From: Trachythela sp. YZ-2020
Taxonomy: Eukaryota > Cnidaria > Anthozoa > Malacalcyonacea > Clavulariidae
DNA length: 64,000 nucleotides
Reading direction: 5' to 3'
Assembly: GCA_016169945.1 (NCBI GenBank)
Contig: JADLSH010000257.1
Location: 372,001 to 436,000, forward strand
How positions within the stretch are numbered: the stretch's first letter is position 1; the number at the start of each line of letters is the position of its first letter. Below are positions 22,970 to 33,500 of the stretch, in pieces. A program made the translations under genes and the position numbers. Under the pieces are notes generated by a model. That model was not told the DNA's origin and did no database searches. It saw only the letters and a program-made list of their open reading frames with translations.

Positions 22970-24075
22970 GGTGTATCAGGTCTGTAGTCACATAGCTTAG
23001 CATTGAGATCATAAGATTAGATTTATAGTTGTGTGATAGCTTCTGGGATTTGAAAATACGTTTTTCTCAGGTTGTGTCACAAATAACACAAAGTGAATTT
23101 ATTCACTTTGTGTGCTTATTTTGATAGTACTGCACGGAAATGAGCCAAATCAGACAATTATTTGGCAATAAGTCATTGATATTCTAATGTATGATTCAGC
23201 ATATAAATTATGGTGGATGTTTGTAGTTTTTGATACACCAAGTGTCCCAAAAAGGTACTGTTTTTAAAGTTTCATAGGGTGTATTGTAACAGAATATATT
23301 TAGAGGCATCGATCATACATTAGAATATCAGAGTTGCAATATCATAATTTGGGATTTGGAAAATACGTTTCAGGTGAACAACTAACAAAGGAACTTTAAT
23401 TCACTCTTGTGTGCTTATTTTGATAGTAATTGCACGTGGAAACGTATTTCAATCCCAGAAGCGTAAAATTATTTGCACAGCCATTGATATTCTAAATATG
23501 ATCTCATACAAATTATGTAGAGTTTACAGTTTTGATACACCTGTACAGGTGTCCCAAAAAAGGCTACCTTTTCAAATTCAAATTAGCATGTTAATTCAAG
23601 CAACCCATTCTATTCAATATCCCATGTGTATAAAACTGTGTGTTTTACGCATTCGTAGTTCAAAAAGCGATAATGAATTTGTAAAGAACTACAATAGGTT
23701 GCTTGATTTAACATGCCAATTTGAATTTGAAAAGGTAGCCTTTTTTGAGATACCCTGCAGGGTGTATCAAAAAACACAAGCCATATGGTTTATGCGAGAT
23801 CATGCATAAGAATTTCAATGGCTGTGTTATAAAATAATTACGCTACAGGATTTAATGCGGTTTCCCAGAATTTCAATAGCTACAAACATTTGAATTCGCT
23901 TTGTGCTAACACAAATAGTACTGCACGATGAAACGTATTTTCCAAATCCCAAGCTTGTACAACCATTAGGTATGATTCTGATAGCCAAAATCTCGTCTTC
24001 CTTCATAATGACCACGAGCCCCTGATACCTAAAACATTGTCCCAAAAAAGGCTACCTTTTCAAATTCCAAATTAG
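22970..24075. repeat. Clustered mariner-type MITE copies in both orientations
   Basis: Several copies carry GGTGTCCCAAAAAAGGCTAC or the end CAGGGTGTATC. The clearest inverted pair is about 23545-23625 against 23700-23770, sharing TACCTTTTCAAATTCAAATT. A second direct family (TTTGATAGTA.TGCACG; AATACGTTT) recurs at about 23060, 23420 and 23930. ORFs across it are repeat translations. Boundaries are only approximate. Confidence 0.65.
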
Positions 24076-24760
24076 TATGTTAATTTAAGCAACATATTAT
24101 TCAATATCATGTGTATAAAACAGTATATTAGCAAAAATCACACGGTTTTTAAAACAGAAGTTATAATCGACCAAAGGTACTGAATATATAATTAGTTTAC
24201 GATATAATAAATATCAGATTACAAAGGTGTTAAAACTCACGGGGATCTGTAAAACAATGTGTTTAGCGATTTGTTTGGCATTAGCCAAGAACAGTTTTGT
24301 TTGCTGAATCGATTGGTGGTATTTTTGTCCGTTTTGGATGAGGGTGCCAAAGATACGAGCGCTCAAAATCATCATCCTCTGGAGAACGATATTCGACGGT
24401 GCCGTCCAGAAAGAATTAAATATCGATCATATAATCATTCTCCTGTTGGCCTCCATTGACGAGTCTGTTTCATATCTTCACTCATGGCACTCGTTAACAC
24501 GACGCAAAACATTCGTTTTCTCTGCGATTCAGGGTTAAAAAACTTCAAATTTACTTTTCGAGACATTCATGATGCAAATTCTTTTCCTGAGACAAGATTT
24601 GTTAAGGTCCAAGAAGAGAAACAAGCGTTTTAAAACGAAAACTACAAATTCCGCAATAGAAATATATAGAAATCTGCTGCCATCTGGGGCCATTAAACAT
24701 GGCGGCCGCTCTCAAAACACGACTCACTTCCGGCTTCAATTCTAAACAATAGATGTACTA
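24075..24760. other. No gene recognised
   Basis: Two overlapping 66-codon plus-strand frames at 24259-24538 have no motif that I know, and the rest is AT-rich. Confidence 0.4.
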
Positions 24761-24764
24761 TCCA

Positions 24765-24880
24765 GTCTTAGTACATATCAGTGGAAAGAGGGGACTTGAA
24801 AAATCTGCACGCGGAACTACTTCTGGCTGCTCAAATTTGAGCAGCTGGAATAGTCGCCAGGGGGAGTATTAAACGTTGGA
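24765..24880. repeat. Repeat R1, copy 2, with an unoccupied target site
   Basis: Contains CCAGTCTTAGTACATATCA, the sequence that is split by the palindromic element at 26115-32169, then GAAAGAGGGGACTTG and the GCTGCTCAAATTTGAGCAGC hairpin. Confidence 0.75.
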
Positions 24881-25494
24881 CCATTTAGTTAACAATACTG
24901 ACTCAGAGTACAAACGTCCAGCGACGAATCTGAATATTTACTTCGTCAACTTGACTAACTTAAATGGTTACCACGGCGATCATCCCGACAAGTTGCTGTG
25001 GTAAGTTTTGAATATTTATGTTATGGTTGTCAAAATATAATTATACTATTCTGTTAGTACTGTAAATGTTGGAATGAGTTTATATTTGAATCATATAACA
25101 AATCGATTAATCTGTGGCTGTGCTGTTTATATATTGATGCCAGGAATTGCATCTTTTTAGTTTTTTATCGATTTGTTAGCAGTTTCATGCTTTTGTTGCA
25201 TTTAGTTGCTCAGCTAGGGAACTGTCTGAAGAGCTCAATCAGATAACATTTATTGCTATATATATTGACGAGTAGCGACGAATTTGACTGCTGTCCCACC
25301 CCGCGTAAGACGGTATTGTTTACCAGTTGTTTACGTCACGTCCACGATCATGCCCGAACAGTTCGAAGTATTTATTTTAATATGAACATAGCCGAAATTG
25401 AGAGAGATTTTGGCGCCGTTCGTCGCTAAATTTGCCCGAGTTATGATCAAACCATATTCGTTAGAAAGAGAAACCTTTGTGAAAAGATCTGATC

Positions 25495-25622
25495 GAATTT
25501 TTGGTTACAATTCCATGACACGCACGAAATAGGGTTAGGGTTAGGGATTGGGTCGGGATTGGGGTCAAGATCAAAGAGAAATATTCGTGATTGCGTGTCA
25601 TGGAATTATAACCGAATTTTTT
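25495..25622. repeat. Inverted repeat enclosing TTAGGG units
   Basis: Arms TTACAATTCCATGACACGCA and its mirror TGCGTGTCATGGAATTATAA flank GGGTTAGGGTTAGGG and G-rich relatives. MITE-like. Confidence 0.75.
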
Positions 25623-26204
25623 TTGCCGTACGACAAGTTTGAGCGGAGATATTTGACTTTGAAGGCGATGCGGTCGGGCCGCGAGTAATTAGCCTTTACC
25701 TTCTATATACATATAACGAGCAACACACAAGTTGACACAACATATAGGCCACAGAAAAGGTTGCATAAACCGCTCTAAATGAGCTCATGGAGTAATTAAA
25801 AGAATGTAAAGGCATTATACTATCATGTCAACTATATTTTATTGTTAAAGTGTAGTTATTTGATTAATTTAAGAATGTTTTTAAAATAGTTTTGCTTGAG
25901 TATAAAATTTGTTTATAGAAGCCGTTAAAAACACGCAACTTCTGATCATTCACCCTGAAATTGGGCCGCTGTGGCTAATTAGGATACAGCTGTATCAAGA
26001 GTTAAGAATACTAATTAGGACATAGCTTTATCAGATTGTTGACCTGTATTGGCATTTACAAAGATGTCATGTGACATAAATATGGTTCATTTATTTATTT
26101 TTACAACCAGTCTTAGTAGGTAACCCCCCCCCCATATAGAGAGCAAAGAGATGCCGACAATGACGTCATACCGCCAATGACGTAATGACCGGAAACACCC
26201 GCCC

Positions 26205-26300
26205 ACATTTGGAATTAATGATGTACGTTCATGAATTAATTACCCGCTCACATTTGGAATTAATGATGTACGTTCATGAATTAATTACCTGCCCACATGA
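26205..26300. repeat. 45-bp tandem repeat near left terminus (mirrored at 31985-32090)
   Basis: CATTTGGAATTAATGATGTA followed by CGTTCATGAATTAATTACC occurs about 2.5 times in each arm. Confidence 0.85.
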
Positions 26301-26424
26301 ATTACTAAGTATGCACGTTCAACTACGTGTATCCGGTTTTAATCAAGATGACGTAATGACATGTTTAGTTATATTTAGTGTGCATTACGTAATTGTACTA
26401 TACATGCCTAAGCAACGCTTTTAT

Positions 26425-26730
26425 TCATGCCTTGTTCATAAATATATAGTCCCTCAATTCACTGTTCATATTCTGCAGAATGTTCGTTAAATTGTTCATA
26501 CTTTTCTTCTTCAGAGAGTCATTATAGGCTTTTAGCCAAGCATGTAATGCACGACTTGAAGTAGTGACTTCACAGCCAAGTATTAACCATGCTAATGTTT
26601 GTTGTTTTTTCGATGACGATAGGCGAAAGCCACGCTCGAGACCACGCTTGCTTATTCTGAGTTGAGATTTTATTTGACCAAGTGTAAACAGGTCTTTTTA
26701 TTGCCGATCATTGAGTAAACGTTTATCCAT
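26425..26730 (-). pseudogene. Left-arm copy of the small palindrome ORF
   Basis: Mirror of 31541-31861. It has the same early TAA after ten codons and is missing about 15 bases near the middle, which shifts the frame. It starts from the ATG at 26730. See the right-arm copy for content. Confidence 0.45.
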
Positions 26731-27419
26731 GCTGTCTTGAAGCTATATGTATCTATGCTAGGAAGACTTCTGATCTTACTCACACTAATGAGAACACAAC
26801 ACTAAGGCTATATATGCAGAGCTGTTGCTCTCGAAGTTGAAAATTGATACCCACATGGAATACTTTGATAATCACGCATTTATCAAGCCAATAGTGATTT
26901 CCACTGACTGTTTTATTGCTTACTAGCTTAGCTGTGAGATACAAAGGATTTGAATAATTTTTGACAGCTAATTGGAATATAAAATAATGATTTCCGACTT
27001 AGCAGCATGAGTCTAAGTAAAACATAGTCAGAAACTCATCCTCACGTTTCATTAGTCAGAAACTCATCCTCAAAATATACACCTAGTTAGCACTGATAAG
27101 ACCTTTTTATTATGACACTACACAATCGTCTCTCTCTCCTTTTGCGATAAAAATGTGACATGTTTGTGAGGCACTTATTGCTGATTGATTTCGTGCTATG
27201 GCGATGTTTACTATAGATGCTTACTGATGTTTACTTTGGCATGCTGTGTTCAATGAGCCGTGCGCATAAATTTAGGTTGATCTATGCACACATATTTTAT
27301 TAGTCATTGACACTACTCAGTTCACGAATCCTTTAAGCGTGATATCGCCACATTGTACAAGTTTTTCTAGCTGTACCATTCTTTGCATAGCGCACATCAT
27401 CCTTCTGAATTCCATCGCC

Positions 27420-28000
27420 TTCGTATATTTCTCATGCGTCTTCGCATTAAGTTCGCATTTTCTCATGCGTCTTCGCATTAAGTTCGCATTTTTCTCATGC
27501 GTCTTAAGGCCTTTGTGGCCTATGCGCCTTCGCATTTTGCTTCGCATTCTTCGCATGTTGCATTAAGGCCGTCGGCTCGAAGGCCCGGAATATCTCAGCC
27601 TAGCTGACACTATAGTCTTAAGTTCGCGTCTTCGCATTAAGGCATTGTGGTATGCGCCTTCACGCATTTTGCCTTCGCATTTCTTCGCATTTTGCTCATG
27701 CGTCTTCGCATTAAGGCCGTCGTGGCTCGAAGGCCCGAATATCTCAGCCTAGCTGACACTATAGTCTTAAGTTCGCATTCTGTTTATGCGTCTTCGCATT
27801 AAGGCCATTGTGGCCCTATGCACCTTCGCATTTTGCTCATGTCTTCGCATTCAGTTCGCATTTTTCTCCGTCTTCGCATTAAGTTCGCATTTTGCTTCGC
27901 ATCTTCGCATTTACTTCGCATTCTGTTCATGCGTCTTCGCATTCTGCTCATGCGCCTTCGCATTCCGCCCATGCACCTTCGCATTAAGGCCTTTGTCCCG
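27420..28000. repeat. Left-arm minisatellite (mirrored at 30236-30835)
   Basis: Reverse complement of the right-arm array of ATGCGAAGACGCAT units, with numerous 1-15 base deletions. Long open frames here are repeat translations. Confidence 0.9.
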
Positions 28001-28186
28001 AAAGCCCGATTGATAGCAAGGCTTTCGTCCTTCTGGGAGAAGCAACTTTGTGAGCGTATCCATGTAATGTTCGCACACCTCAATAACAAACAAATTTTAA
28101 TACAAAATAATACAATTTTTTCTCAATACAAAAAGTGTTTTTAACATTAGTTTAGGCAAAAAATATATATATATATATAAAAATGT

Positions 28187-28872
28187 TCAATTGGAATCTT
28201 CGTCGTTGTTAGAGCAGCGTCTTTCACTCACCAGCTTTTCAAAGAAATTTCCTCTTTTCATCAGCAGCCAAAGCCAGTCAGGATCGAAATCGTCGTCGTC
28301 AATGAGTGCATCTCTGGTTTTCATTATTTTCCGCTGTATTGGATCCTTTAACGCCCTCATCCAAATTCGTTCTAAATAGTTTTTTGAAGTTCTTCTCGTA
28401 GTCTCAATAAATACAGTGGGCTAGCTTTCGCTAGAGCATCTTCCTCATTAAAACCTTTGTCTCCGAATTCTTGCAATAATTCTTCGCACTCCGGAATCAA
28501 CTTTTCTTGTGCGATACCTATTAGTGTCCCCCATGGATCCAATTCATCTTCATCAACTGTCTCGTCATTCTCACTGCTTTCCTCGGCGTTCTCACTGCTT
28601 TCATCGTCACCTGTTTCGGCATTCTCACTACTTTCATCATCATGTGATGAGGTTGATACATATTCATCCGATTCTGTATAGCGGGATCTCTTTCGGGGAA
28701 TTTCATCATCTGTGATCACCTTATCATATACTGGCTTATTTTCGTATTCCATCACGGAGTCTTCGTTAAAACTATGCGTGTTTGCGTATGCGCAAAGGCT
28801 CGCTTTGTGTCGCCTGACATTATAATTAGATGAAAACCGTTTTAGACATCTATCACACTGATAAGAACCCAT
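28187..28872 (-). pseudogene. Left-arm copy of the C2H2 gene, frameshifted
   Basis: The first 165 or so codons match the right-arm gene exactly as far as can be read (finger, acidic repeats, DPWGTLIG, LREELQK). A base change pair near 28377 then shifts the frame to a premature stop at 28372. Beyond that, the remaining codons down to the original stop position (28187) are still readable with several 1-2 base deletions in homopolymers. Transcribed away from the palindrome centre. Either decaying sequence or poorly polished assembly. Confidence 0.75.
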
Positions 28873-29325
28873 AGTCTACTACACTCAAGGAATGAAACGA
28901 AAGTCAAGAGTGGCTAGTTATATAGTTGATAAACGCATGGGTCGCTTGTGGGACAATTCAGGCGAACTAGTTTGAACGCGATTCAGACAGTATGCATGTG
29001 CATTCTGTTCATGTTCGCATTTCTGTTCATTGCATCTTCACCATGTTCTCTTCGCATTCTGCTCATGCGCCTTCGCATTAAGGCCCTTTGCGTCCCGGAA
29101 GCCCGATTGATAACAAGGCTGAAGACGCATGAGCAGAGTGCGAAGACGCATGAACAGAATGCGAAGACGCATGAACAGAATGCGAAGACGCATGAACAGA
29201 ATGCACATGCATACTGTCTGAATCAAACTAGTTCGCCTGAATTGTCCCACAAGCGACCCATGCGTTTATCAACTATATAACTAGCCACTCTTGACTTTCG
29301 TTTCATTCCTTGAGTGTAGTAGACT
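28873..29325. promoter_or_regulatory. Palindrome centre, shared 5' region of two divergent C2H2 genes
   Basis: About 450 bp lie between the two ATGs. Inverted halves contain CTTTCGTTTCATTCCTTGAG next to each ATG, TATATAAC about 40 bp further out, and ATGCGAAGACGCATGAACAG repeats. A unique spacer (about 29060-29120) contains CCCGATTGATAACAAGGC. Divergent promoter use is inferred from geometry. Confidence 0.5.
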
Positions 29326-30024
29326 ATGGGTTCTTATCAGTGTGATAGATGTCTAAAACGGTTTTCATCTAATTATAATGTCAGGCGACACAAAGCGAGC
29401 CTTTGCGCATACGCAAACACGCATAGTTTTAACGAAGACTCCGTGATGGAATACGAAAATAAGCCAGTATATGATAAGGTGATCACAGATGATGAAATTC
29501 CCCGAAAGAGATCCCGCTATACAGAATCGGATGAATATGTATCAACCTCATCACATGATGATGAAAGTAGTGAGAATGCCGAAACAGGTGACGATGAAAG
29601 CAGTGAGAACGCCGAGGAAAGCAGTGAGAATGACGAGACAGTTGATGAAGATGAATTGGATCCATGGGGGACACTAATAGGTATCGCACAAGAAAAGTTG
29701 ATTCCGGAGTGCGAAGAATTATTGCAAGAATTCGGAGACAAAGGTTTTAATGAGGAAGATGCTCTAGCGAAAGCTAGCCCACTGTATTTATTGAGACTAC
29801 GAGAAGAACTTCAAAAAGCCTATTTAGAACGAATGGTTTGGATGAGGGCGTTAAAAAGGGATCCAATACAGCGGAAAATAATGAAAACCAGAGATGCACT
29901 CATTGACGACGACGATTTCGATCCTGACGAAGCTTTGGCTGCTGCTATTGAAAAGAGGAAATTTCTTTTTGAAAAGCTGGTGAGTGAAAGACGCTGCTCT
30001 AACAACGACGAAGATTCCAATTGA
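29326..30024 (+). CDS. C2H2 zinc-finger protein (232 aa), intact, DPW/DDFDPDEAL family
   Basis: Starts MGSYQCDRCLKRFSSNYNVRRH: one finger (C-x2-C-x12-H with a downstream Cys) at residues 6-28. It continues with a Lys/Arg patch (PRKRSRY, about 64-70), then an acidic tract of DDESSENAE repeats (about 80-110) and ELDPWGTLIG (about 112). A helical domain carries EDALAKASPLYLLRLREEL and YLERMVWMRALKRDP. The C-terminal block is DDDDFDPDEALAAAIEKRKF, and a short acidic tail ends NNDEDSN. The same architecture is at 9162-9749. It is the only substantial intact gene in the palindrome, so it may be what allows the element to spread, for instance by binding its repeats; that is conjecture. I do not recognise the family from a named database entry. 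A poly-T/A-rich 3' flank follows the stop. Confidence 0.8.
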   Translation: MGSYQCDRCLKRFSSNYNVRRHKASLCAYANTHSFNEDSVMEYENKPVYDKVITDDEIPRKRSRYTESDEYVSTSSHDDESSENAETGDDESSENAEESSENDETVDEDELDPWGTLIGIAQEKLIPECEELLQEFGDKGFNEEDALAKASPLYLLRLREELQKAYLERMVWMRALKRDPIQRKIMKTRDALIDDDDFDPDEALAAAIEKRKFLFEKLVSERRCSNNDEDSN

Positions 30025-30235
30025 ACATTTTTTGTATATATATATATTTTTTTTTTTGCCTAAACTAATGTTAAAACACTTTTGTATTGAGAAAAAATTG
30101 TATTATTTTGTATTAAAATTTGTTTGTTATTGAGGTGTGCGAACATTACACATGGATACGCTCACAAAGTTGCTTCTCCCGTAGGAAGGACGAAAGCCTT
30201 GCTATCAATCGGGCTTTCGGGACACAAAGGGCCTT

Positions 30236-30835
30236 AATGCGAAGGTGCATGGGCGGAATGCGAAGGCGCATGAGCAGAATGCGAAGACGCATGAACAGAA
30301 TGCGAAGTAAATGCGAAGACGCATGAGCAAAATGCGAACTTAATGCGAAGACGGATGAGAAAAATGCGAACATGGCGAAGACGTCGTGAAGGTGCATAGG
30401 TCATTACAGGCTTAATGCGAAGACGCATAAACAGAATGCGAACTTAAGACTATAAGTGTCAGCTAGGCTGAGATATTCCGGGCCTTCGAGCCACGACGGG
30501 CCTTAATGCGAAGACGCATGAGCAAAATGCGAAGAATGCGAAGCAAAATGCGAAGGCGCATAGGGCCACAATGGCCTTAATGCGAAGACGCATAAACAGA
30601 ATGCGAACTTAAGACTATAAGTGTCAGCTAGGCTGAGATATTCCGGGCCTTCGAGCCACGACGGGCCTTAATGCGAAGACGCATGAGCAAAATGCGAAGA
30701 ATGCGAAGCAAAATGCGAAGGCGCATAGGGCCACAAAGGCCTTAATGCGAAGACGCATGAGAAAAATGCGAACTTAATGCGAAGACGCATGAGAAAAATG
30801 CGAACTTAATGCGAAGACGCATGAGAAATATACGA
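30236..30835. repeat. Right-arm minisatellite of ATGCGAAGACGCAT units
   Basis: A 21-bp unit (ATGCGAAGACGCATGAGCAA type) recurs, with a 150-170-bp higher-order repeat. The latter contains GACTATAAGTGTCAGCTAGG and is seen at 30430-30580 and 30600-30750. The core ATGCG-AAGA-CGCAT can form a small hairpin in each unit. Confidence 0.9.
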
Positions 30836-31540
30836 AGGCGATGGAATTCAAGAAGGATGTGTGCGCTATGCAAAAGGAATGGTACAGCTAGAAAAACTTG
30901 TACAATGTGGCGATATCACGCTTAAAGGATTCGTGAACTGAGTAGTGTCAATGACTAATAAAATATGTGTGCATAGATCAACCTAAATTTATGCGCGCAC
31001 GGCTCATTGAACACAGCATGCCAAAGTAAACATCAGTAAGCATCTATAGTAAACATCGCTATAGCACGTCAAAAATCAGCAATAAGTGCCTCACAAACAT
31101 GTCCACATTTTTATCGCAAAAGGAGAGAGAGACGATTGTGTAGTGTCATAATAAAAAGGTCTTATCAGTGCTAACTAGGTGTATATTTTGAGGATGAGTT
31201 TCTGACTAATGAAACGTGAGGATGAGTTTCTGACTATGTTTTACTTAGACTCATGCTGCTAAGTCGGAAATCATTATTTTATATTCCAATTAGCTGTCAA
31301 AAATTATTCAAATCCTTTGTATCTCACAGCTAAGCTAGTAAGCTAGTAATAAAACTTAGTCAGTGGGAAATCACTATTGGCTTGATAAATGCGTGATTAT
31401 CAAAGTATTCCATGTGGGGGTATCAATTTTCAACTTCGCGAGCAACAGCCTCTGCATATATAGCCTTAGTGTTGTGTTCTCATTAGTGTGAGTAAGATCA
31501 GAAGTCTTCCTAGCATAGATACATATAGCTTCAAGACAGC

Positions 31541-31861
31541 ATGGATAAACGTTTACTCAATGATCGGCAATAAAAAGACCTGTTTACACTTGGTCAAATA
31601 AAATCTCAACTCAGAATAAGCAAGCGTGGTCTCGAGCGTGGCTTGAGCGAACAAAGTATTCGCCTATCGTCATCGAAAAAACAACAAACATTAGCATGGT
31701 TAATACTTGGCTGTGAAGTCACTACTTCAAGTCGTGCATTACATGCTTGGCTAAAAGCCTATAATGACTCTCTGAAGAAGAAAAGTATGAACAATTTAAC
31801 GAACATTCTGCAGAATATGAACAGTGAATTGAGGGACTATATATTTATGAACAAGGCATGA
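31541..31861 (+). CDS. Small ORF of the palindrome (about 106 codons) with an in-frame TAA
   Basis: ATG at 31541 opens ten codons (MDKRLLNDRQ), then TAA at 31571. The same frame continues open for 96 codons to 31861: FTLGQIKSQLRISKRGLERG, SKKQQTLAWLILGCEV, RALHAWLKAYNDSLKKK. The basic helical pattern is reminiscent of a helix-turn-helix or HTH-like DNA-binding segment, but I cannot name a family. The stop is present in both arms, so it predates the copy or is part of the gene (a second start, or an unnoticed splice). It lies in the same direction as the C2H2 gene, 1.5 kb downstream. Confidence 0.35.
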
Positions 31862-32175
31862 ATAAAAGCGTTGCTTAGGCATGTATAGTACAATTACGTA
31901 ATGCACACTAAATATAACTAAACATGTCATTACGTCATCTTGATTAAAACCGGATACACGTAGTTGAACGTGCATACTTAGTAATTCATGTGGGCAGGTA
32001 ATTAATTCATGAACGTACATCATTAATTCCAAATGTGGGCGGGTAATTAATTCATGAACGTACATCATTAATTCCAAATGTGGGCGGGTGTTTCCGGTCA
32101 TTACGTCATTGGCGGTATGACGTCATTGTCGGCATCTCTTTGCTCTCTATAGGGGGGGTGTTACCTACTAGTCTT

Positions 32176-32290
32176 AGTACATATCATGCAGTGGCTCTTT
32201 CGCTCTTCGATTTCTCCGTACGTCATGTAAAAAAACAATATAGTGTGCCTACACAGAAAGAGGGGCTTGGACCGTAAGTCTACCCTTACA
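32176..32290. repeat. Repeat R1, copy 3 (target of the palindrome)
   Basis: Continues the split site: TAGTACATATCATGCAGTGG, then CGTACGTCATGTAAAAAAAC and GCCTACACAGAAAGAGG, matching 20690-20780 in inverse orientation. Confidence 0.7.
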
Positions 32291-33500
32291 CTAACCCTAT
32301 AATCCTAGTTCTAACATCATCTAATTATTTTAACCTATTTTTACTTAACTGAAACTATTACGTGCTCCTAACATGAAGTGGTAAGGCTAATTCCGCTCAG
32401 CCTGCTTGGCTAGGGACAGTGAACTCTAAATAAACTGGAACGCTAACTGCAATGATCAAGTCCTGTGATTGGATGAAGCCAATTTGAAACTAAGAGCGGC
32501 GACCGCGCGGGGAATGCACACATTCAAAAGGACTAGGGAGTGTTTCGAAGAGTGGAAAATTCAGCTAAAAGCTTGTTTTTGAGCAAAAATGAGAAAGAAA
32601 AACCCGTTTCTCATTCGAAGGCTTCAATTTAAAATAACTGTTCCTGGCTTTCTGGATAGATCGCACTGTTTTACACTTAGTTCCAGCAAAAATTCGAGGG
32701 GTGCCAATTTTGTATTCGTATAAATGGCAAATGTTTGAACGTGCCGAAGCAAACTTCGAAAAAAGCTTATTTAAAACATTTCGACGGTCCCAATACTTGG
32801 TTTGTACTAAAGCCCAGGTATTGAAGTCTATTTTGAGCGTAACTACTGTAAAACGTGAGTAAATCCATGTTTCCCAAATTGTGGTTTTTTCGGCTCTGTA
32901 CGTCCACGGTGGCCATCATGAGTGGCTTCAAAAATGGCGGCCATGTTATCGTCCCAGTCCCCTTAGGGTTCACTGGACTAGCGACGTCTAAAGGCTTGTG
33001 ATCGAGGTTAGTCAACTATTCGATTTGACGAATACCACCATCCAAAGCTATTTCCAATATTTTAGGACATCCTGTATAGTAATCTACTCTACTGAACTGG
33101 ATTCCTGCTCTCATTGACTTAAAGGCTGCGGAGAGTTATGGGAAATGCAAGCCTGTGAGCCGAGGAGCGAGGCAATAAACTGTCTCCTTTGGGAGGAGAG
33201 GTGGGGGAAGTAACGATGAATACAGTAACCCAATCTGTGATACACTAAATTATTGCAATATCCTATTCATCGTCAACCGCGTAGATAAATATAATATTCA
33301 TGCTTTTGTCCTAATATAAATTCACGCATGGATATCATGTAGACCACTTTCATTATTATTGTTATATTTATATTTATCCAGGATACCCACATCACGGACG
33401 TGTTTTTCAATGAGGTCCTGCATCTTACAAAAACAGCATATGAATTATGATATTTATATACAACAATAATAGACAACATTTTATGACAACAAAAATGAGA
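32290..33500. other. No gene recognised
   Basis: Unique-looking AT-rich sequence. The minus-strand frames at 32767-33015 and 33273-33479 have no motif that I know. Confidence 0.45.

Larger units (their letters stand above)
26115..32169. mobile_element. 6,055-bp palindromic (foldback) element with 6-bp target duplication
   Basis: The two halves are reverse complements over about 3 kb each, meeting near 29,100. Ends are AGTAGGTAAC...GTTACCTACT. A direct repeat AGTCTT lies at 26109-26114 and 32170-32175. The outer flanks differ from each other but join into CCAGTCTTAGTACATATCA, which exists uninterrupted at about 24769. That shows insertion rather than a copying artefact of one locus. Each arm holds, from the centre outward, a C2H2 gene, a minisatellite and a small ORF. 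A 6-bp duplication with 5'-AG termini is the published signature of Polinton/Maverick elements, but no polymerase, integrase or capsid gene is present. If related, this is a non-autonomous derivative; the assignment is an inference. The left arm carries many small deletions relative to the right. Confidence 0.85.

Noticed and set aside
27317..28144. Arg/Met-rich and Phe/Ala-rich ORFs
   Set aside because: They are translations of the ATGCGAAGACGCAT array in several frames.
26115..32169. Palindrome as a pure assembly or missed-adapter artefact
   Set aside because: The outer flanks differ on the two sides, a 6-bp duplication is present and the unsplit target occurs elsewhere. A read-level mirror artefact would not make these. 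Base-level errors in the left arm remain possible.
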